This document shows, piece by piece, positions 41,665 through 50,090 of a stretch of 51,138 nt of DNA. Origin of the DNA: Prevotellaceae bacterium (lineage in GTDB: Bacteria > Bacteroidota > Bacteroidia > Bacteroidales > Bacteroidaceae); assembly GCA_021153165.1 (NCBI GenBank), contig JAGKTZ010000006.1:1-51138 (forward strand). Reading direction: 5' to 3'. The notes below the pieces were generated by a model. That model ran no database searches. It saw only the letters and a program-made list of their open reading frames with translations, and had not been told where the DNA came from. Within the stretch, counting starts at the first letter, position 1; each line of letters opens with the position of its first letter. Made by a program: the position numbers and the translations under genes.

Positions 41665-44292
41665 ATGAAACATATACAGAATTTTCTGCTGCTCACAGTA
41701 ATTGCAATCTTTGCGCTGCTTCCTGCGGAGGCGGTGGCTCAGGTTGTAAAGCAAGATAAACCTACAATCAACTATACCGCCGAGCACCCAAGGTACATCC
41801 TTGGTGGTTTGACCGTAGATGGTATCAAGGGCTTTGACGACGAATACCTTTTGGGACTTTCAGGACTTACCGTAGGAAAAACCTATGAAGTGCCAGGTGT
41901 GGAAATGAGCGAAGCGATTCGCAGATATTGGGCGCAAAAATTATTCTCAAGCGTTCGTATCGAAGCCGATAGTATTGTGGGAAGCAAGATCTACCTTCAT
42001 ATTTACTTGACAGCACAACCACGCATCTCTAATATTAAGTATGAAGGCGTGAAGAAGTCTGAGCGTGAAGATATCGAAGGTATTTTAGGTTTGCAAAAGG
42101 GTAATCAAATCACACCCGATATGGTGGACCGTGCGAAGTTAGTCATCAAGCGCTATTTCGAAGACAAAGGTTACAAAAATGCTACGGTGGAAATTCTGCA
42201 ACGTGAGGATGTGACTGCTGAGAATAAGGTCCTGGTCGACATCAATATTGATAAGAGCGAGAAGATCAAGATTAATCGCATCTATGTCTCGGGTGTAGAT
42301 GAAAAGGAAGCGAAGAAATTGAAGCGCGCTATGAAAAAGACGCGTGACAAAGCACTGATCAACCTCCTCAAGTCGAAGAAATTTATCCAGGATAAATATG
42401 AAGAAGACAAGGGCTTGCTGATTGCAAAAATGAACGAATGGGGTTATCGTGATGCGTTGCTTCTGAAGGATAGTATCAAGGTGATTGACGATAGTCATAT
42501 CGATATTTATTTGGATGTCTACAAGGGACAAAAATATTACTTGAGAAATATCAACTGGGTGGGCAATACGGTGTATACTACCGAGTTCTTGGAAAAAGTC
42601 CTCAAGATGAAATCTGGTGACGTCTACGACCAGGCATTGCTGGATAAACGTTTGAATACTGACGACGATGCTATCGGTAAATTGTACTACAACAATGGTT
42701 ACGTATTCTATAACCTCGACCCAGTAGAAATCAATGTTGATGGCGATTCTATTGACTTGGAAATGCGTATCGATGAGCGCCGTCAAGCTACATTTAATCA
42801 TATCCGCATTTCGGGTAATGATCGTGTCTACGAACACGTGATTCGTCGCGAATTGCGTACGAAACCAGGTGATTTGTTTAGCATGGAATCTATCGAACGT
42901 ACGGTGCGCGAACTCGCTAATATGGGACAATTTGACCCAGAAGCTCTGCAAGCGGGATTGTCTAAGGCTATTGTGCCAGATGAAGAGAGCGGAACCGTAG
43001 ATATCAACTATCCGTTGGTGACAAAAGGCGGCGACCAGGTAGAACTCTCTGCCGGATGGGGACAGACTGGTATCGTCGGTCGCGTAGGTCTTAAGTTTAC
43101 CAACTTCTCAATGCAGAATTTGTTTGGTAAGGGGGCGAAACGTGCAGGATTCATCCCACAAGGTGACGGACAAACCCTCCAGATTAACGGACAAACCAAC
43201 GGTACGTATTTCCAAAGTTACTCTTTGTCGTTCCTCGATCCCTGGTTTGGTGGAAAGCGTCCTAATCAGTTCTCGGTATCTCTGTACTATTCAAAACAGA
43301 GTGACGTGAATTCAAATTACTACAACAACTATAACAATATATATAACTATATGTATGGTTATGGTACGACGGGCAATTACTACAATTACACCGACTATTA
43401 CGATCCCGACAAGTATGTGAAAATGCTCGGCGTCTCAATCGGTTTTGGTAAGCGTTTGACTTGGCCAGACGACTACTTTACCTTTATGGCAGAACTCTCG
43501 TATACACGATATATGTTGAAGTCTTGGCAATACTTCTTGATTACAGATGGTAACTGTAACAACATTAACATGTCATTAACTTTGAATCGTGCGTCGACCA
43601 ATCATCCTTTCTTCCCAAGTTCGGGTTCTGAGTTGAGTGCTTCGGTTTCTTTCACTCCTCCTTATTCTTTGTGGGACGGTGTGGACTATAAGAATTTAGC
43701 TAACAACTATACTAGTTCTTCCTACTTGGCAGAAGCGCAGGAGAAGTATCGTTGGATCGAGTATCACAAATGGCGTGTGAAATATCGCACATTTACTGCA
43801 CTCGCCAACTGGACAAAAGCGCCAGTCCTCATGACTCGTGCGGAATTTGGTATACTTGGTGCATACAATAAGCATAAGAAATCGCCATTCGAAACCTACT
43901 ATGTCGGTGGAGATGGTATGTCGGGCTACACATCCGGTTATGCGACAGAAACTATCGGTTTGCGCGGTTACGACAATGGTTCGTTGGCAGGGAATAACGG
44001 CGAGAATGCTTACGCTTATACTCGCTTGACGCTCGAGCTTCGCTATCCGTTGATGTTGCAAGCTTCGACCAGTATGTATGCTCTGGCCTTCCTCGAAGCA
44101 GGTAATGCCTGGACTCACGTGAACAAGTTCAATCCTTTCGACCTCAAGAAATCGGCTGGTGTCGGTGTGCGTATCTTGTTGCCGATGGTGGGCTTGATGG
44201 GTATCGACTGGGCTTACGGTTTCCAGACCCACATCAATGGCCAAAAAGTCGGCGGCTCGCAGTTCCACTTCATTATTGGTCAGGAATTCTAA
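41665..44292 (+). CDS. bamA: Outer-membrane protein assembly factor BamA
   Basis: An 875-residue Omp85 protein that folds beta-barrels into the outer membrane. A signal peptide (about 1-26, ending AEAVAQ) is followed by five POTRA-like repeats to about residue 445 (for example VDGIKGFDDEYLLGLSGL, KYEGVKKSEREDIEGIL, RIYVSGVDEKEAKKLKRAM, NWVGNTVYTTEFLEKVL and RISGNDRVYEHVIRRELRTKPGD). A C-terminal 16-strand barrel ends ...FHFIIGQEF with terminal Phe. Around residues 549-582 there is a striking loop of Tyr, Asn and Gly (YYNNYNNIYNYMYGYG). The frame opens 12 codons earlier inside uppS, but ATG 41665 starts the signal peptide and is preferred. Followed by two skp genes. Confidence 0.95.
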   Translation: MKHIQNFLLLTVIAIFALLPAEAVAQVVKQDKPTINYTAEHPRYILGGLTVDGIKGFDDEYLLGLSGLTVGKTYEVPGVEMSEAIRRYWAQKLFSSVRIEADSIVGSKIYLHIYLTAQPRISNIKYEGVKKSEREDIEGILGLQKGNQITPDMVDRAKLVIKRYFEDKGYKNATVEILQREDVTAENKVLVDINIDKSEKIKINRIYVSGVDEKEAKKLKRAMKKTRDKALINLLKSKKFIQDKYEEDKGLLIAKMNEWGYRDALLLKDSIKVIDDSHIDIYLDVYKGQKYYLRNINWVGNTVYTTEFLEKVLKMKSGDVYDQALLDKRLNTDDDAIGKLYYNNGYVFYNLDPVEINVDGDSIDLEMRIDERRQATFNHIRISGNDRVYEHVIRRELRTKPGDLFSMESIERTVRELANMGQFDPEALQAGLSKAIVPDEESGTVDINYPLVTKGGDQVELSAGWGQTGIVGRVGLKFTNFSMQNLFGKGAKRAGFIPQGDGQTLQINGQTNGTYFQSYSLSFLDPWFGGKRPNQFSVSLYYSKQSDVNSNYYNNYNNIYNYMYGYGTTGNYYNYTDYYDPDKYVKMLGVSIGFGKRLTWPDDYFTFMAELSYTRYMLKSWQYFLITDGNCNNINMSLTLNRASTNHPFFPSSGSELSASVSFTPPYSLWDGVDYKNLANNYTSSSYLAEAQEKYRWIEYHKWRVKYRTFTALANWTKAPVLMTRAEFGILGAYNKHKKSPFETYYVGGDGMSGYTSGYATETIGLRGYDNGSLAGNNGENAYAYTRLTLELRYPLMLQASTSMYALAFLEAGNAWTHVNKFNPFDLKKSAGVGVRILLPMVGLMGIDWAYGFQTHINGQKVGGSQFHFIIGQEF

Positions 44293-44384
44293 GGCGAGTT
44301 CTTCGATATATAAAATATTTTCGGCATAGTGCCGTTTAGATAAAGTGATAAGAAAAAGATATAATTCATTAAAACGTTGATATT

Positions 44385-44900
44385 ATGAAAAGACTATTAT
44401 TGATCGTGTGCATGATTGGTGCTTTCGGCTTGATAGCATCTGCACAAAAGTTTGCATTGGTAGACATGGAATACATTATGTCAAATATTCCTGCTTACGA
44501 ACGTGCTAATGAGCAATTGAACCAAGTTTCCAAGAAATGGCAAGCAGAGGTTGAGGCTCTGGATGAAGCTGCAAAGACACTCTACAAGAACTATCAAAAC
44601 GAAGCCATGTTCCTGTCTGAATCGCAAAAGAAGGAACGTGAGCAAGCTATCGTTGACAAAGAAAAAGAAGCTGCTGAGTTGAAGAAAAAATACTTTGGTC
44701 CAGAAGGCGAACTCTATAAGAAACGTGTCAGCCTCGTTGAGCCTATCCAAGAAGAAATCTACAATGCGGTCAAAGGTATTGCTACCAGCAAAGGTTTCCA
44801 GTTGATCCTGGACCGTGCATCAGATGCAAGCATCATTTTCGCTTCTCCAGCGATTGATATCAGCAACGAAGTACTCTCTAAGTTGGGATATTCCAAGTAA
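44385..44900 (+). CDS. skp: OmpH/Skp-family periplasmic chaperone (first copy)
   Basis: A 171-residue exported chaperone holding unfolded outer-membrane proteins on their way to BamA. It has a signal peptide (MKRLLLIVCMIGAFGLIASAQ), then KFALVDMEYIMSNIPAYERANEQL and a long charged coiled coil (KKWQAEVEALDEAAKTLYKNYQNEAMFLSESQKKEREQAIVDKEKEAAELKKKYF). The C-terminal body closes with FQLILDRASDASIIFASPAIDIS. It lies 92 bases after bamA. The tandem with the next gene is typical of Bacteroidetes. Confidence 0.9.
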   Translation: MKRLLLIVCMIGAFGLIASAQKFALVDMEYIMSNIPAYERANEQLNQVSKKWQAEVEALDEAAKTLYKNYQNEAMFLSESQKKEREQAIVDKEKEAAELKKKYFGPEGELYKKRVSLVEPIQEEIYNAVKGIATSKGFQLILDRASDASIIFASPAIDISNEVLSKLGYSK

Positions 44901-44914
44901 TTTACTTATCTTTG
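44885..44914 (+). promoter_or_regulatory. Internal promoter for the second skp gene
   Basis: GTTG (ending 44885), 21 bases, TATCTTTG (44907-44914). The predicted start is near 44921, giving a leader of about 90 bases before the ATG at 45014. It overlaps the end of the first skp gene. Confidence 0.55.
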
Positions 44915-45013
44915 CAACCGTTTGGTGCCATTTCGTAGAAAGGATAAGGCACCTGGCCAGCAGAGATTGAAGGCAAAAGAAAACTAATAATAACTAAATA
45001 ATACAACACAATC

Positions 45014-45550
45014 ATGAAGAAATTATTGATGATGCTACTCTTTGTAGCGCCTCTGAGCATGATGGCTCAAAAGATTGGACACTTTGATTTTGACGGCGTA
45101 GTTCAAGCAATGCCTGAATTCAAGACAGCACAAGCTGAACTCGAAACTATTGCAAAGAACTACGAAGAAGATTTTTCTAACATGCAAAAGGAATACCAAA
45201 ACAAGTTGGAAAAATATCAAAAGGAAGTCACTGCACAAACTCCCGCTAATATTCGCCAACGCCGCGAACAAGAGCTCATGGATATGCAACAACGTCTCCA
45301 ACAAGCTTACGAAGACAATAATGCTGCTATCCAAAAGGAACAACAAACCAGAATGCAACCTATCCTCCTCAAGGTGACTGATGCTGTCAACTTGGTGGCA
45401 AAAGAAGGCAACTTTGTGTACCTCATCGACAAGACCGCGGCATCTGCTACCCGCATCTTCTTGAACGAAGCTTTGAGCGAAGATGTCACTGCTTTGGTGA
45501 TGAAGAAATTGTGTGTGACTGCTACTGCTACAGCACCCGTAGTGAAATAA
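45014..45550 (+). CDS. skp: OmpH/Skp-family periplasmic chaperone (second copy)
   Basis: A 178-residue paralogue of the preceding gene: signal peptide MKKLLMMLLFVAPLSMMAQ, then KIGHFDFDGVVQAMPEFKTAQAELETIAKNYEEDF and a Gln-rich coiled coil (QKEYQNKLEKYQKEVTAQ ... RREQELMDMQQRLQQAYEDNNAAIQKEQQTRMQ). The end is FVYLIDKTAASATRIFLNEALSEDVTALVMKKL. The two copies are clearly diverged, so they may form a mixed trimer or handle different clients. An internal promoter lies upstream (44885-44914) and a strong terminator downstream (45615-45653), so this copy can be expressed apart from bamA. Confidence 0.9.
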   Translation: MKKLLMMLLFVAPLSMMAQKIGHFDFDGVVQAMPEFKTAQAELETIAKNYEEDFSNMQKEYQNKLEKYQKEVTAQTPANIRQRREQELMDMQQRLQQAYEDNNAAIQKEQQTRMQPILLKVTDAVNLVAKEGNFVYLIDKTAASATRIFLNEALSEDVTALVMKKLCVTATATAPVVK

Positions 45551-45614
45551 CAATTCGCTCAAACGATTTTGCCAAGTGTGAGAAATTACTTGGTATAATC
45601 TGGCTCAGAAATAT

Positions 45615-45653
45615 ATCGCGTGCCGAAAATGAAAACTTCGGTGCGCGATTTTT
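45615..45653 (+). terminator. Intrinsic terminator at the end of the bamA-skp cluster
   Basis: A thirteen-pair stem ATCGCGTGCCGAA (45615-45627) with TTCGGTGCGCGAT (45637-45649), two G-T pairs, followed by five T. Confidence 0.82.
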
Positions 45654-45753
45654 AGAGTAACTTTCTGTTTCACTCTTCCCTCCTTATCTCTCTAAAGACT
45701 ATCGTACAATATCTGAAAACCTACATTCAAATCAGAAGTCTTACAATACATTT

Positions 45754-47124
45754 ATGTTGAAAAAGTACCTCTCCTTCTTCGTTTCCCTGCTACTAATGAT
45801 ACATGTCGTTAGTTGGGCTATGCATACAGCTTCATCTGCACATGCCGCATCAAGACCAAGTATCAGTAATATCTCAATTGGTCATTGTGACATGAACGTT
45901 GCGCCTGAGGATACTCTTGATAGTATCAATATACCCGAACAGGCGCGCCCAGATACTCTGGAGTCTGCAATGCCCACCAGTACCAATGCATTGGAAACGG
46001 CACAGGAGCGCAGTTTGCGTTTGATCAGTGAACGTCTTGACGAATTAGCACAAAGCCCTTTGTTTGATCGTTCACAATTGGGTATGTGCGTATATGATTT
46101 GACAGAAGGTAAGATGATTTTTAAGAGGGGGGCGGCTCAACGTCTACGCCCTGCATCAACGATGAAAGCCCTTACTGCCATTTGTGCGGTTGATATACTG
46201 GGTGGAAACTACAATTTCGTGACAGAAATGCGCTCTTCTGCTCCACTCACACCTGATACTCTCGTTGCCAATCTTTATATCAAGGGGGTGATGGATCCAC
46301 TCTTTGGTAAGGAGGATTTGAAGCGTTTCGCCGAATGCTTGACTGATAGTGCCGTGACCTACTGGCGCGGCGACTTAGTGCTTGATATTTCCTACAAAGA
46401 TACACTCTCGGCTGGCTGGGGCTGGTGTTGGGATGATGAGAACCCTTCGCTCTCGCCTTTGCTTTGTGACGAGGAAAACACATTGGCGCAAACTTTCGCT
46501 GAGGTGCTTAGAGAAAATCAAATTCAGTGGGAGGGGCAAGTCATGATAGGCACAATGCCTACGTCTGCCATTTGTTTGGCAAAACAGAGACATTCGTTGG
46601 ATCAAGTGCTCATGCCAATGTTGAAGAAAAGTAGCAATCAGAAAGCAGAGGCTCTGTTCTATAGCATCGCAGCTCAATCGGGCGAGAAATATGCTGGCAG
46701 ACCAGAGGCAGCACATCTGATCAACGAATTGATTAGCAAGAAACTTAACCTCGATCCAGACGACTATAAAATAGCGGATGGTAGCGGTTTGTCGCTATAC
46801 AACTATGTGACTCCTGAATTGATGGTGGCGTTGTTGCGCCATGCTTACGAGAATGAAAATATCTACCGACACATCAAACCAACTCTGCCCATAATGGGGG
46901 TAGATGGAACGTTGAAGAAACGCTGCAAGGGGGATTCGGCACAGGGCAAGGTCTTTGCTAAAACAGGTACGGTGAGCGGTGTCAGTGCTTTGGTGGGCTA
47001 TGCACTTGGTGCCGAAGGACATGTCTTTTGCTTTGCTATCATTAATCAAGGTATAGTGACATCGAAAGAGGGTAGGGACTTTCAAGATAAAGTGTGCAAT
47101 GTCCTCACGCGAAAATATGATTAA
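45754..47124 (+). CDS. dacB: D-alanyl-D-alanine carboxypeptidase/endopeptidase (PBP4, S13)
   Basis: A 456-residue exported low-molecular-weight penicillin-binding protein that trims or opens peptidoglycan cross-links. It has a signal peptide (SFFVSLLLMIHVVSWAMHTASSAHA) and the nucleophile box STMK at 135-138 (RPASTMKALTA). The second box is DGSGLSLYNYVTPELM and the third KTGTVSGVSALVGYALG. About 60 variable residues lie between the signal peptide and the catalytic domain. It is a single-gene unit closed by the long hairpin at 47157-47213. Confidence 0.9.
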   Translation: MLKKYLSFFVSLLLMIHVVSWAMHTASSAHAASRPSISNISIGHCDMNVAPEDTLDSINIPEQARPDTLESAMPTSTNALETAQERSLRLISERLDELAQSPLFDRSQLGMCVYDLTEGKMIFKRGAAQRLRPASTMKALTAICAVDILGGNYNFVTEMRSSAPLTPDTLVANLYIKGVMDPLFGKEDLKRFAECLTDSAVTYWRGDLVLDISYKDTLSAGWGWCWDDENPSLSPLLCDEENTLAQTFAEVLRENQIQWEGQVMIGTMPTSAICLAKQRHSLDQVLMPMLKKSSNQKAEALFYSIAAQSGEKYAGRPEAAHLINELISKKLNLDPDDYKIADGSGLSLYNYVTPELMVALLRHAYENENIYRHIKPTLPIMGVDGTLKKRCKGDSAQGKVFAKTGTVSGVSALVGYALGAEGHVFCFAIINQGIVTSKEGRDFQDKVCNVLTRKYD

Positions 47125-47156
47125 GCGTAGGGCGGCGTACCTGTAAAAATGATTTT

Positions 47157-47213
47157 AGTCTTGGTTTGTGAACAAGGAGAAAAATGCCTTTTTCACGAAC
47201 CAAGACTTTTTTT
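47157..47213 (+). terminator. Intrinsic terminator after dacB
   Basis: A 16-pair stem AGTCTTGGTTTGTGAA (47157-47172) with TTCACGAACCAAGACT (47192-47207), one G-T pair, followed by a seven-T tract. The arms carry the AGTCTTGG/CCAAGACT word also found in repeat copies A and B. Confidence 0.85.
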
Positions 47214-47278
47214 GAAAAAGGTTAGACTTTTTTTAAATTTCGCGACGTCTCGTTTAAAAAAGGTTAGACCTTTTTTTT
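47200..47278. repeat. Dispersed intergenic repeat, copy E
   Basis: Two direct copies of an A-run plus GGTTAGAC and a T-run (47214-47234 and 47256-47278) flank AAATTTCGCGACGTCTCGT (47235-47253), identical to copy B at 11253-11271. It lies between the convergent dacB and TauE/SafE genes. Confidence 0.65.
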
Positions 47279-47311
47279 GCTATGCTTTTGGGCGGGGTGA
47301 AAATAGCTTGA

Positions 47312-48040
47312 TCACCTCAGGCAAAAGTAGATGCCACAGAGTCCGATGTAGGAGTAGACGACGTAGCGAAACTTCTGCTCGGGAATGTGCTTGAAGACCT
47401 GTGCACCGATCAAAGTGCCGAGGATCACACCGCCTATACCGTACAGAAAACCATTGAGGACGGCGGTCGTCAGAAAGCCACTGCCGGCGCGAAACATCGT
47501 CATCGCAAGATTGCCTATAAAGAAATAGGCTGAGATGGTGGCCATGTATTTCTCCTTGCTTGGTTCGGCTGTGATGAAATAGAGTACGGCGGGAGGCCCC
47601 TGCATGGCAAAGAAACCACCCATCAGTCCGCTCAAAGTGCCCATGCTGATCTGCATACGGCGATTGGCGTGCAGGCGAATGCGGTGGTGAAAGAAAGCGA
47701 AATAGAGTGCACAGATGATGAGCAGTATGCCCAGCGCCTTGTAGAGCCAAAGGCTGTCAATGCGGTTCAGGCAACTGATGGCAAAGGCGGACACCACGAT
47801 GAAAGTGAACAGCACCGGGCGCAGTTGTATCCAGTCGATGTGGCGTCGCAGACGGATGGTGATGAGCAGATTCGTCGTCAGCGCCAACAATCCCGATAGC
47901 GTGGTGGCTTCTGCATAACTGGGCAGAAGCATTGGCAGCATGGTCATGATGAAGATGCCAAATCCAAAACCTGTGGTGCGCTGGATGAATCCGGCGACGA
48001 TACAAAGTGGGAAAATGTATAGTAGGGATGTGGCCAACAT
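47312..48040 (-). CDS. TauE/SafE-family membrane permease
   Basis: A 242-residue inner-membrane protein with about seven or eight hydrophobic segments. TauE/SafE features are an N-terminal GFIQRTTGFGFGIFIMTMLP half-repeat and the related second-half segment MGTLSGLMGGFFAMQGPPAVLYF, followed by GALIG-like (ILGTLIGAQVFKHIPEQKFRYVVYSYIGLCG). Family members export sulfite, sulfoacetate or related organosulfur anions. The substrate here is unknown. It starts 29 bases after hflX on the same strand, with the hflX terminator between them. Confidence 0.82.
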   Translation of the reverse strand: MLATSLLYIFPLCIVAGFIQRTTGFGFGIFIMTMLPMLLPSYAEATTLSGLLALTTNLLITIRLRRHIDWIQLRPVLFTFIVVSAFAISCLNRIDSLWLYKALGILLIICALYFAFFHHRIRLHANRRMQISMGTLSGLMGGFFAMQGPPAVLYFITAEPSKEKYMATISAYFFIGNLAMTMFRAGSGFLTTAVLNGFLYGIGGVILGTLIGAQVFKHIPEQKFRYVVYSYIGLCGIYFCLR

Positions 48041-48055
48041 ATTGCTTGGGATTAT

Positions 48056-48084
48056 AAAAAAGCGATGGATTATTCCTCCATCGC
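48056..48084 (-). terminator. Terminator overlapping the hflX stop codon
   Basis: GCGATGGA (48062-48069) pairs with TCCATCGC (48077-48084), and on the minus strand a six-base T tract follows (A-run from 48056). The right arm lies inside the last codons of hflX, so the TAA stop (48070-48072) is in the loop. Confidence 0.75.
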
Positions 48085-49335
48085 CATATCTTCGTAGTTT
48101 TGAAACAGGAAGTCGTTGTAGGGATATTTCTGCGTGTGCATTTGCTTAATGCGCTCGTAGAACAGGTCTTTCAGATCGTCAATATTTTCGCGCTCGCGTG
48201 CAGAAATAAAGATGCAGTCGCCGCCCATCTTCGCCATCCATGTGTTCTTCAGTTGCTCCAGCGAAATATTCTCCTTGGTGGCAGGTGTCAGATCGTCGGG
48301 GTCCTTCTCCGTCCACGTATAGGCGTCGATTTTGTTGAACACCATCAGGCTCGGCTTGTCCGCACAGCCAAGGTCAGCCAAGGTCTTTTCTACCACAGCT
48401 ATTTGATCGGCAAAATCAGGGTGCGACACGTCCACCACGTGTATCAGCAAATCCGCCTCGCGTACCTCGTCGAGCGTACTCTTGAACGAATCCACCAGGT
48501 CGGTAGGCAACTTGCGGATAAATCCTACGGTGTCTGCCAAAAGGAAAGGCAAATTGCCGATGATTACCTTGCGCACGGTGGTATCAAGCGTAGCGAACAG
48601 CTTATTTTCCGCAAAGACGTCAGATTTTGCCAGCAGGTTGATCAGCGTAGACTTACCCACGTTGGTATAACCCACCAATGCCACGCGAATCATACGGCCG
48701 CGATTTTTGCGCTGCGTAGTCTTCTGCTTGTCAATCTCAGCGAGGCGTTGCTTCAGCAGAGACATACGATTCAGGATGATACGGCGGTCCATCTCGAGCT
48801 GAGTTTCACCAGGTCCGCGCAGTCCCACGCTGCCCTTTCCGCCACCGCCACCAGAACCACCACCTTGGCGTTCCAAGTGCGTCCAAAGACGTTGCAGACG
48901 GGGGAGCATATAGCGGTATTGCGCCAGTTCGACCTGTGTCTTTGCATTCGCAGTCTGTGCACGCATGGCAAAGATGTCGAGGATCAAACTCGTGCGATCC
49001 AGGATTTTTACCTTCAGTTCGGCTTCGATATTACGGAGCTGCTTGGCAGAAAGTTCGTCGTCGAAGATCACCATACCGACCTCGCGCTCAGCATCCTCCT
49101 CGGCAATGATATATTGTTTGATTTCTTCCAACTTACCCTTACCGATATAGGTCACCGAACTTGGGCCGTCCATCTTTTGTGTGAAGCGCTTCACCGTCAC
49201 CGCTCCAGCCGTTTCAGCCAGAAACTCCAACTCGTCCAAATATTCCATGGTCTTGCGCTCGTTCTGCTGCTTCGTGATCAGACCGACAAGGACAGCCGTT
49301 TCGGCCTTTGCTTCAGATTGAATAAACTCTTTCAT
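48070..49335 (-). CDS. hflX: Ribosome-associated GTPase HflX
   Basis: A 421-residue GTPase that binds the 50S subunit and helps split stalled or dormant ribosomes. The N-terminal HflX domain (AVLVGLITKQQNE ... EFLAETAGAVTV ... YIGKGKLEEIKQYI ... VIFDDELSAKQLRNIEAEL) is followed by a glycine-rich linker (GGGSGGGGGKGSVGLRGPGETQLEMDRR) and the G domain (ALVGYTNVGKSTLIN, ATLDTTVRK, DTVGFIRKLP, NKID). Full length with all G motifs. On the minus strand a possible -7 box TAAATTTG lies at 49365-49358. The terminator overlaps the stop codon. Confidence 0.93.
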   Translation of the reverse strand: MKEFIQSEAKAETAVLVGLITKQQNERKTMEYLDELEFLAETAGAVTVKRFTQKMDGPSSVTYIGKGKLEEIKQYIIAEEDAEREVGMVIFDDELSAKQLRNIEAELKVKILDRTSLILDIFAMRAQTANAKTQVELAQYRYMLPRLQRLWTHLERQGGGSGGGGGKGSVGLRGPGETQLEMDRRIILNRMSLLKQRLAEIDKQKTTQRKNRGRMIRVALVGYTNVGKSTLINLLAKSDVFAENKLFATLDTTVRKVIIGNLPFLLADTVGFIRKLPTDLVDSFKSTLDEVREADLLIHVVDVSHPDFADQIAVVEKTLADLGCADKPSLMVFNKIDAYTWTEKDPDDLTPATKENISLEQLKNTWMAKMGGDCIFISARERENIDDLKDLFYERIKQMHTQKYPYNDFLFQNYEDMAMEE

Positions 49336-49357
49336 CTATTGTATTTTATTTTGCGTG

Positions 49358-49365
49358 CAAATTTA
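49358..49365 (-). promoter_or_regulatory. Possible -7 box of hflX
   Basis: TAAATTTG on the minus strand, 22 bases before the ATG at 49335; no -33 element recognised. Confidence 0.4.
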
Positions 49366-49449
49366 GTGATTTTTTTAGGTTGGTAGCGCCTTACTCCTTA
49401 TTAATATGAGCTGTTTGGGGTGGCGTAAAAGAAAATAGGGCGCGAAATC

Positions 49450-49479
49450 TTTGAAAACAAAAAAATATATGTATCTTTG
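49450..49479 (+). promoter_or_regulatory. Promoter of frr (and probably rsgA)
   Basis: TTTG (49450-49453), 18 bases, TATCTTTG (49472-49479). The predicted start is near 49486, giving a leader of about 27 bases. Confidence 0.7.
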
Positions 49480-49512
49480 TCCAAATTATTATACAACTAA
49501 AAAGAAACAAAA

Positions 49513-50073
49513 ATGATAGACGTAAAGCAATGCCTCGCAGCTTGTGAGGAAAAAATGGAAATGAGTGTGATGCACCTTGAAGAAACCCTCTCGCACATCC
49601 GTGCTGGAAAGGCTAACGTGCATATCTTGGACGAAATCCGTGTGAACTCGTATGGCTCAATGGTACCTATCAACAACGTAGCGGCAGTCTCTACTCCTGA
49701 TGCGCGCACTATCGCTATCAAACCTTGGGATAAGCAAATGTTCCGCGTGATTGAAAAGGCGATCATTGATAGCTCGGTAGGTATTATGCCAGAAAACAAT
49801 GGCGAAGTTATCCGTTTGGGTATTCCTCCTTTGACAGAGGAACGTCGTCGCGACCTTACTAAACAATGTAACAAGGAAGCAGAAGAAACTAAGGTGGCTA
49901 TCCGCAATGCGCGCCGCGATGGTATCGACAAACTGAAAAAAGCAATCAAAGACGGTCTCTCTGAGGACGTAGAAAAAGATGCAGAAGCAGATCTCCAAAA
50001 GATTCACGACAAAATGGTGAAGAAAGTGGAAGAATTGCTCGCTGCAAAGAACAAAGAAATCATGACCGTATAA
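49513..50073 (+). CDS. frr: Ribosome recycling factor
   Basis: A 186-residue protein that, with EF-G, dissociates the post-termination ribosome. It matches the family along its full length: HLEETLSHIRAGKANVHILDEIRVNSYGSMVPINNVAAVSTPDARTIAIKPWDK, IDSSVGIMPENNGEVIRLGIPPLTEERRRDL and the C-terminal helix IHDKMVKKVEELLAAKNKEIMTV. It has a good promoter upstream and rsgA starts 17 bases after the stop, so the two translation factors are probably cotranscribed. Confidence 0.95.
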   Translation: MIDVKQCLAACEEKMEMSVMHLEETLSHIRAGKANVHILDEIRVNSYGSMVPINNVAAVSTPDARTIAIKPWDKQMFRVIEKAIIDSSVGIMPENNGEVIRLGIPPLTEERRRDLTKQCNKEAEETKVAIRNARRDGIDKLKKAIKDGLSEDVEKDAEADLQKIHDKMVKKVEELLAAKNKEIMTV

Positions 50074-50090
50074 TACGTGCGGTAGGGCCT

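Noticed and set aside
42139..42951. A 270-codon minus-strand frame inside bamA
   Set aside because: Lies wholly within the POTRA region of bamA and has a shadow-like composition.
48100..49386. A 428-codon plus-strand frame opposite hflX
   Set aside because: Antisense shadow of the HflX GTPase; no domain or ribosome site.
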